Shown piece after piece: positions 56,746-64,000 of a stretch of 64,000 bases of DNA (position 1 is the first letter of the stretch; each line of letters begins with the position of its first letter). Origin of the DNA: Schistocephalus solidus (Eukaryota > Platyhelminthes > Cestoda > Diphyllobothriidea > Diphyllobothriidae); NCBI GenBank assembly GCA_017591395.1, contig WEDG01002568.1:496001-560000 (forward strand). The letters run 5' to 3'. Position numbers and translations under genes: made by a program. A model generated the notes under the pieces. It worked only from the letters and a program-made list of their open reading frames with translations. It was not told where the DNA came from and searched no databases.

Positions 56746-58985
56746 TTCTATCGTCAGATATTTCAGTCACGCTAGGGTGCCAGCATGTGACTGTGCTCCT
56801 TTCCGTCCGTCTACAAAAAACGCCCTAGGTAAAACATGACCACTTTAGTATTATGTATTTTGTACATTTATTTTTAATGTTTTTATAAATTCCAGTGTAC
56901 TTCAGTATTTGCCAGTATGCGGCACTGGACAGTCCGTGTGATAGTGATCTCACAGTCGTTGTCCATAGGAAAGGGTCTAAGTTCGAGATCAGCCACATTT
57001 ACAGTAGGTAGCTCTGTCCAATCTCTTTATCATCGTGACCAGCCGTCATTGCAGCGATAACGACCTTCTAAGAAAAGATGTAGATTACCTGCATCGGTTT
57101 TACCAATCCGACGGGTATCCACTCAGTCATTGGAGACAGCCGCAAGGCTCCAGCACTAGTGTACGAAGTGTCCTTTGAAAGCACGATAACTAAATCACTT
57201 TGGTGTCTGCAGCCAATCGTTAGCAGCGGGGTATCGAGCATTGCACTTCGTCTCTAGGTGGTAGTGAAACAGCTTAATTTACCGCATGTCATATGCGAAC
57301 GCACTGGCGTTCGTAGGCTGACGTCCGGAAACTGACCAGCACTTAAACTGGGGCGAGAGTGAAGCGATCACCAAGGCCAACGCAAAATAAACGCCAGAAG
57401 TTATTGAGACTTGTTATGCACACCATAGTAGCTGTCATGTTGACCTGGACACTCACCACGACGGCCTACTTGCACCCATCCAACGTCAGCAACTGCTGGT
57501 CCTCCTTTGAGGCCTTGGTGTTTCTCTCGAACCCCTATGATCTGTGAACGTAATCCATCCCTCCCCCCACACCCTATCCTAATGCCCTGTTCCCTCTCCT
57601 CCCCTCCTCCGAGCATGCATCGTCCTCACAAAACATCCGCGTCGCATTACACGCTACTCGGTCGATCCTATATTTCGTTTCCTTTCGTGTGACGAGCATT
57701 TTGTGTCACCAGCTTGATATATTTTAGCTACAAACTTATCATTTCAAAAGAAGCTCTTCCTTGGCACGATATCTTCTCTCTCATTTAGAAATTATTGTGG
57801 AAGGGTCGTGTGCCAATCATGTTAAGAAACATTATTGTCATGCCCTACCTTGGATCTCAATTAGAAGTCTTTGCAGGCAATCACATAGTGACCCTTAATG
57901 ACGCAGAAATGATTGGACACACGACGGCTAATAAGCTAGCCATGGCCTGTGGTCAGCGATTTGCACCAACCTGGAAGTGTGACTAAGTGCGGCCTATGTA
58001 AGTTTCAAAAATATGGTGCTGTTCATTGGATCCTAAGATCAGCTAGCAGGTTTACAAAGGAGCATATCAAAAGGTTTTTTACCTTTGACTGAGTCCTTAA
58101 ATGGGAACCGTTTGCCTGGTTTTAGTAACGCAAGTCCCACTCACATCAAGCCAAATTGTATCATATTACAGTTTATGGTTAAATTTGGCGATCATTTACG
58201 TGCCTTTTAAAATTCCTTTGAGCCCGTTTCAGTGAAGTGTGCCATCCTACAAAATGAGTTCAACAATTTTGACATTTCAGTAACTTTTAAGTGGTCGTAA
58301 AGAGTCAGCATTTGTTGAGTTTTGGTTAGTTAACAGGGCATTTTGATAATCATGTACTTTAAAGAATAAGCGTTTAGGTACACTCAGTGGAGAGTCACCT
58401 TCGTAAATATTTGAACAGAAGAACTATTGACCTTGTCATTTTGGAAGATAAAATCCCCAACTCAGGTCTGGCGGGCTTTTGAAATTGAGCGACAATTTGT
58501 CTCCTCCGTTCACATGTGCATTTTTTAAATGTACACGGGCTGGCCCATTTTTCTCAGTTGATTGCTATTTATCACTCTTTGTTTATTCTAATTACAGTAA
58601 TGAGGTCATTTGCAAACGACGCCAGCACCGTTTTTAAGAAAATCTGGCGTTACTTTGCGATTCATTCACGGATGACCGTTTATGGTGCCAATAGATCCAG
58701 CTTTCGGTGACTATGTCTTGTCTGTTTTCTTCCTGTGCCGTCTCTTTTGCGTACCAATTTTATCCACAGTGCGCGGAGGCCTTTTTGCTAATTATACTTT
58801 AAAAATAAAGGGTATATCTCTGTCTCAGATGTGCCCCTGAATCGTGAAACCTAGGTCAGGCTCTTAGTGTTTCATCTTGCATTTATAGAATATTATCTCA
58901 AACGTAGGTCTCTTGCACAGACATTGAGTAAAAAGAGCCGTTCTGTCAGTTTGCCCTTCGATACGCAGGTCTCGCCAGCGTACCG
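56746..58985. other. No gene recognised
   Basis: AT-rich to mixed. A possible SINE family 1 relic (GACGGCTAATAAGCTAGCCATGG) lies near 57925-57950. A CT-rich pocket at 57555-57615 shows no gene. Confidence 0.35.
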
Positions 58986-58989
58986 ATTT

Positions 58990-59290
58990 TCAAATCGATG
59001 ACCTTGGAGAATCATACCTTTTGGCATTGAAGAACTTTGAAGTTTCCCTCGCGTTCTATTAAAAATGAAAAGCTACTGAATCATGGGATGATTCCATAAG
59101 AAGTATAATTTTAGGTTTGTGTTAGAAAATGCTCACAGACCACTTATGCTGCTGAAAATAAAATGCTGGACCGCAATTGAAAATGCTTGAATTAAAAGCT
59201 AGAGTCTAATACACTGCCGACCATTATGGGAGTTTGATTATTCACTGTGTTCGGCAACGACTCATCACCTAAATATTTCCCCACAGTTCT
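58990..59290 (+). repeat. Diverged tandem duplication, copy 1
   Basis: Shares AGAATCAT..CTTTTGGCA, TAATTTCCC-like, CTACTGAATCAT.GGAT, TTCGGCAACG and ACCTAAATATTTCCC-like landmarks in order with 59395-59705. Non-coding. Confidence 0.45.
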
Positions 59291-59394
59291 TGGTGGGTTG
59301 ATTTACAAAAAGATAAATTTGATCATTAGTATGCAATTCACCATAGTAATGTTTATGGATAAGATACAGAAATATGTGCCAAATACTGCATAAT

Positions 59395-59705
59395 TTACTT
59401 ACAGAATCATGTGTTTTGGCACTGAATCAATGTCTAATTTCCCACGAATTTTACGAAGTTAACAATCTACTGAATCATTGGATAGGTTAATAAGTAGCCT
59501 AGTGGTTAGTTTATGAGATAACCGGTAACCTTTTCGTAAAATAAAAGGCCTGAGAGAACTTTGTAATGCCTGGAGCAAAAGTTTAATAGGTATAAACTTT
59601 TCAATGCAAAATGAAGGTTAGATCATTTATGGTGTTTGGTAACGGATGTTCACGTAGTCAGTTCCCAGAACATTTCCCAATGATCCAGAATTTTAACACC
59701 AACCA
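59395..59705 (+). repeat. Diverged tandem duplication, copy 2
   Basis: Second copy, about 400 bp downstream in the same orientation: AGAATCATGTGTTTTGGCAC, AATCTACTGAATCATTGGAT, GGTGTTTGGTAACGG and GAACATTTCCCA. Confidence 0.45.
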
Positions 59706-60054
59706 GTTATCGTAGAGCATTTAGTCTATGATCCACCGTTCTGCAACAAGACACGTGTGTTGTCGACATCCACTTACCTAGCCTGCTCGCAGCGCGGAAT
59801 AGGGGACAAATCCCTCATCCGCAATGTGCGGAAGCTTGAGGTTGGTGCCTTCTGTCACTTTTTTAGGAGTGTAAAAGATGTTATTAGTTCACTTCTCTTC
59901 ACCCTCGGAGTCGACGGCTGAAACAAGTTCCTGTATAGACTTTCACGGCAAATCGGTGCCACAGATACCCACCGTACTCATTCCCGGAGTCAATGCACCT
60001 ACGGGTGCTCGCTGTTATGGCTAAGAATCGCGGTGGTTTCGACAAAGAAGATGC

Positions 60055-60726
60055 AATTACTGGATCAAGAAGTTTATTCGCCTGACGTTTTGGACTCTCC
60101 CTCGAAACTATCATTAGAGGCAGTCGCGAAAAGGATAGAAGAGGCACAAAGAGCCCAGTGCTCGTATAATTTACTTCCTAGGTAGCCAAATGCCTACAAT
60201 AATTAACAGAAATCGCATGCATTGGTGGAGGCGTTACAGTTGACGCGATCATTACTGATCGGTCCGTACCCACATCGCTAATGGGCGTGATTTCATTACC
60301 GTATTTGATTCTTGGCGTGACGATTATGCAGTAGTTTGGTTCGCTGTCGCCTGTGCTACTGGTCACCCGCACCCTTCCCGCGTGGTTACTTATTATGCTT
60401 CGGCAAATTCACAACATAGAATACTAAGGAGAGAGGTTATTGCGCCTGTTAATTGAGTGTGGGCCGGAAAACCATGCCTCAAGCAGCTCGCGATTCATAC
60501 AGTTGTCATGTCTTGCGATAAATTCGGCCTCTTCAAATTTTAGGGTGTGGCCGGGTCCCGTCAAATGAGCCGCAAGCTGGGAGCTAGCATTTTTTCTTCT
60601 CATTGCTGCCGCATGTTCGGCCATTCGCGTTACGGAGTAGATTCTCGTTGTTGCATTAGAAGCGTTCGGCACGCTGACCCACGCGTAGTTCGCCATTAGT
60701 GCTGCATTTGATAAGAACGCCAGCAA
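60055..60726 (-). mobile_element. Penelope-like element 3' half with hammerhead-like end
   Basis: Minus strand: VTRMAEHAAAMRRKNASSQL, GPGHTLKFEEAEFIARHDNC, NRELLEAWFSGPHSINRR, the endonuclease C-terminal half, open over 100 codons (60424-60726). Then comes a 3' UTR (60170-60400) shared with 3740-3900 plus. A hammerhead-like fold (60080-60121) and a GAATAAACTTCTTGATCCAG end follow. The catalytic N-terminus is lost: the plus-strand copy at 60765 begins where it should be. Confidence 0.7.
60080..60121 (-). ncRNA. Hammerhead-like motif, Penelope 3' end
   Basis: Minus strand: GCCT/AGGC helix I is perfect. Core is CTAATGA (G5 changed to A, likely inactivating). The second core strand is AAAA in place of GAAA. 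Helix III is the palindrome ACGU followed by C at the cleavage position. Confidence 0.4.
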
Positions 60727-60764
60727 AGGTCATTTGCTATTCCTGTTCAAATACGAGCTTTACT

Positions 60765-61290
60765 AGGAACCACCTCATCAGCTACAAACGCAGTTGCGTA
60801 AGGACGGCATGCCGGGGAGTTGAGATGCATTTCAGATAACCGAAAGACAGAGTCACTGTATTACAATATCTTCGACGGGTGCTAAGAGCGAATAGTCACC
60901 CACGCAACTTCGTCAGCCATTGCACGCGCCAACGAGATGAGAGACCCAATCCAGTTGGCCCTTCATCTCGACGAGCGTTCGCTTATGTGAATAACATATC
61001 GGAAACCGTCAGGCGCTTCTCAAACCTCATGGAATTGAACCGGAGGAAAACATAAGGCACCAGGTAATGCGGCCGAATTCCAGTGTAGATTAACGAACAG
61101 TCATCGCATCAAATACAACCCCGGCTGTGAACGCGGATGCCGCTAATGACGTTAGGCATGTGAAGGTCTGGCTACTAAGTTCTATAAATATGGCACTCCT
61201 TGAGACTCTAGTACCCTTTTCTGTGACCGCCTCTGATGATCGGTTGAAGTGAGACTCCGAAACCTCAGGTTAGTATATGTTTTGATGCAG
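60765..61290 (+). mobile_element. Penelope-like element with most of the endonuclease deleted, hammerhead-like end
   Basis: Plus strand: an ACGCAGTTGCGTAAGGACG segment equals KRSCVRT of the linker. LQYLRRVLRANSHPRNFVSH and VNNISETVRRF follow. At about 61040 the sequence jumps to 3' UTR text, then to a hammerhead-like fold (61229-61270). The endonuclease was therefore removed by an internal deletion. It stands head-to-head with the copy at 60055-60726. Confidence 0.6.
61229..61270 (+). ncRNA. Hammerhead-like motif, Penelope 3' end
   Basis: Helix I GCCT/AGGT (one G.U). Core CTGATGA (61233-61239) and GAAA (61259-61262) are both intact. Helix III ACCU is no longer palindromic. Helix II is only partly paired. 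The only Penelope copy here with both core strands matching the canonical CUGAUGA and GAAA. Confidence 0.5.
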
Positions 61291-63710
61291 TGATCACCCC
61301 TTCGTAGTAGTATTCTTTTTCTTCTTCTGAAGAGGAAGTTATATCGGGTAGTTTATGAGGACCTGATAGTCTATTGTTCCCCACCATGACGAATGTATCA
61401 TCCTGATCAAAGACCTAACTTACTTCAAAGCGAACCTTTCTAGCTCTTAGGGGACCACTCAGCAAAAAGGTGGAACATCGAGGAACCCATAAATGTTTCC
61501 TAGATTTTACTGTAAGCCATGCTAGCGAAGGTGAAAAATGTTTGCCTGCAGAAATCAAAGGGTTTCATTTGATTCCTGGTCTTTAGGGGTTCCCACGTCT
61601 CATCGTACTTCTTGTCAAGCCATCTGCGCATAATCCTGTGCAACAAATCGGGTGTAAATACTGAGGTTATTGCTGCTTTTTTTAGTTTCCTCCAAAATTA
61701 ATTGCTAACTTGGAGCAACGCGGTCTCTTTGAAAGTTAATAGGCGTAGACTGAGCGTTTTTATGTCTAGTTGGGTTGACTTCTAGCAGTTACAGCTAAAT
61801 AAACGCATAATATGTACTAAGCCGACCGCAGGTAGTCAGTAGTACATACATGGGTTACAGGTGGAATCATCTTGACAGAACGGTACTAGTAAAAGCCGCT
61901 ATTCTGCCGCCGCATGACACTGCGTGTTTTCTCGTAGATACGCTAGTTTAAAATTGCGGCATTTTTTAATCTCCACAAGACTTAATCGCTACCTTGGAGT
62001 AAATCAGTCTCTTTGAATGGACTACTGGGGGACCCCGTGCAGCTGTGTCAAGTGGCGGAAGAATGCCAGTGAAAAACGTGCCTGGGCTTCTAGCTAGTAC
62101 TCATGATGTTAATATGGTTCCACCTGTAACACCTATATACTGAGTTTACATCACAGAATACGAGAATTTGATTAAATTGAATAGCTTGCCCTCGGATATG
62201 GAAGAGGAAGGCAACACTCTGCATAACTGGCAGTGCTTCAGCCTTCCTAGAGTCAGTTTAATTCTCGGGCCACCGATTCGGCCCCCGCTGTCTTTCAAAG
62301 CAGCGAATGACTAAAGGTAAACAGTGGGCTTACGACTTTTTTAATATAAATAGAACTCGGCTAGTACTGTGCCCGTCTGATTTTTCCGGCGCCATTCATG
62401 TACCAAGGGCATGTTCTGGCATCTGACCTAGCTGATTTTCAGTTTGGCATGTTTATCCTTTCTAACAAGTTTCACATCAACTGCTATCCAGAACGCCTAA
62501 AATTCGAAACTTTGTCATTTATTCAGTGGGTTCGATTCCTTTAGACTGCTATCGGGAATTTTCAGCGACAGGTCATAAATTAGTCTGGCTAGCAAGCGTG
62601 AGTCACATCTCTCCCACTCATATAAAGCTCGATGGCTCGCATCTTTAAGCCACTTACATTTGGCGTGATTGTAATGATCAGTGTCGTTAGACCTTTGAAA
62701 GTGTTAATCTCTATGCCTATTTACCTTCCTCAAGCGGGGTCTCTCATGAATACACTCTTCGTGTTTACTACATCGGGCGTAGGGCCAAATGCTGGTCCAG
62801 TTTGGCATAGCTGTAAAGCGGAGCCGTTCCAACCGACTCGTTCACACGCGACTCTATTCATCCGCCCAAATGTCGTGCGCGTGCAGATTTCGCGCCAAAT
62901 CCCGGTAAGATTAGAGCTCAACACAACCAGTCAGATGAGCCAGAAGTCCAGTCGAATATGCTTACCACACAAGGGCACTATCTGATTGGTTCGATTTCAT
63001 TTCGACCTTGGGCATTCTCGTACGTTCATATTTTGCTGTTGGAATAGTTAAATACACCTCGCTCCTTCCGCCCTAGCTGTTGAGTCTGATTTTGGGATTC
63101 GATCGAGGCGAGTTGTTGGACGGGTAATTATCATGGCCTGTGGCAAGCCCATAACAATAACAACTGTTGTTTTGACGCGTGGGCGTGCTCCTCCTTTATG
63201 TTTTTCAGCCTTTCTAGGCCTTCGGACTCCCCGCGTTCGTAAGTTTACGTGCTGAAATACTTTCCCACCGGTCGCCCTACCTTCTCATTCCCGCCCTGAA
63301 GTCAAGGTAGATCAGTGCCCGTCACCTTCACGTAAATATGTTTTTTATGGTTAATCTTATCTTTCTGGACTGTCGAACCTTTATCAACGCTCGCGTTTTG
63401 CAACGTGGGAAGATCCACACGGCTCCTGGTAGTCAGAACGTTGACTGAACTTAAGCCTTGCCCTTGCACCATTACCTCCAGGGTTTTTACAATTATGGAA
63501 AATTAAAGGAAATCCACAACCGTTAAATAATCACCCTTCTAATTTACATAAACACTCTCTCTCTCTCGTTAGTGAAGCTGATTAGGTCAGACAATTTGCA
63601 ATTTAACATCCAAATACTATTCCAACGCAGGTAAAAGAGACGATCTTATGTCCACAATGGGAGATTTACTAATTGGACTGGCTGGAGGGCCAGCAATGTG
63701 AGATTGATTC
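61291..63710. other. No gene recognised
   Basis: Mixed composition. The AGTGGCGGAAGAATGCCAG-like words near 62050 and 61890 recall the motif near 1040 and 45120. A 117-codon frame at 62632-62985 has no recognisable domain. Confidence 0.35.
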
Positions 63711-63714
63711 AATT

Positions 63715-63880
63715 GACCCACTTGTGAAAAATTCGGCGGCCTCAGTGGGATTTTAACTCATGCCAGTAAGGGGAATGCGTTAGTACAGCCAACGCTCTAG
63801 CCAACTGAGCTATGAGGCACCACCGGGAGCCATGAGTTTTATCACGCTTGGTTCAATTTGACATTGGTAACACCGGACAT
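63715..63880 (-). repeat. SINE family 2 copy, minus strand, tRNA-like part well preserved
   Basis: The reverse strand reads GTGCCTCATAGCTCAGTTGG (A box), GCTAGAGCGTTGGCTGTAC, GCATGAGTTAAAATCCCACT (B box region) and GAGGCCGCCGAATTTTTCAC. The long spacer between anticodon-like and B-box parts and the missing arm pairing show it is a SINE and not a working tRNA gene. The upstream arm is partly present (ACCGGGAGCCATGAGTTTTATC, as at 39200). Confidence 0.65.
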
Positions 63881-64000
63881 TTGGTTACTTCTTTTCACAC
63901 AGGATTAGACAGAAACCGACAAAAAATAAAATGATAACCATTTCCCCTACTTGGAAGTAGTCTCCTTCGGAGCATCGGCAACTTCTCCTGCCAGAAGGCG

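Noticed and set aside
62632..62985. 117-codon plus-strand frame
   Set aside because: No domain, no splice context, and a competing minus-strand frame; length is within chance for this composition.
63717..63816. tRNA gene on the minus strand
   Set aside because: A and B boxes are present but the spacing and arm pairing are wrong, and the sequence belongs to repeat family 2.

Overview
The window is repeat-dense, AT-rich eukaryotic nuclear DNA with no host gene I can name. Its retroelement mix suggests a flatworm, most likely a tapeworm of the diphyllobothriid type. That mix is: Penelope-like elements with GIY-YIG endonucleases, a CR1-like LINE, a second LINE with a C-terminal Cys/His finger, a Gypsy element primed at a TTGGTGATCCC-type site, and tRNA-derived SINEs that carry a hammerhead ribozyme fold. 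The organism call is inference from family resemblance.

Layout. 0-4.1 kb: a diverged ~0.5 kb direct repeat, two SINE families and Penelope fragments on both strands. 4.1-10.2 kb: AT-rich DNA, a minus-strand Penelope remnant interrupted by 292 bp of pure G/T, a SINE and a plus-strand Penelope remnant. 10.2-19.6 kb: mostly unrecognised DNA with degenerate telomere-like (TTAGGG/CCCTAA) arrays and copies of a ~0.37 kb repeat. 19.6-22.8 kb: a gag-less Gypsy relic with both LTRs recognisable. 22.8-27.7 kb: AT-rich DNA with one SINE. 27.7-31 kb: a CR1-like LINE (ORF1 tail, endonuclease, reverse transcriptase). 31-50.4 kb: AT-rich DNA with SINE clusters (34-35 kb), an orphan hammerhead-like fold (42.95 kb), a non-coding repeat family in inverted copies (44.6-46.5 kb) and two weak exon candidates. 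50.4-54.6 kb: a ~380 bp satellite array running into a LINE reverse transcriptase, then into the best Penelope copy. 54.6-64 kb: more copies of the 0.37 kb repeat family, a degenerate tandem duplication, a head-to-head Penelope pair and a terminal SINE.

The main unifying observation is that two unrelated non-LTR families, the tRNA-derived SINE and the Penelope elements, each carry compact type I hammerhead-like folds. Helix I is 4-6 bp and changes in a base-pair-preserving way between copies. Helix III is tiny and often palindromic (ACGU, AAUU, AUGGCCAU). At least eight SINE sites and six Penelope sites are visible, plus an orphan fold at 42955-43002. Every protein-coding segment I recognise belongs to a mobile element and nearly all are broken. 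No rRNA, functional tRNA or CRISPR array was found.
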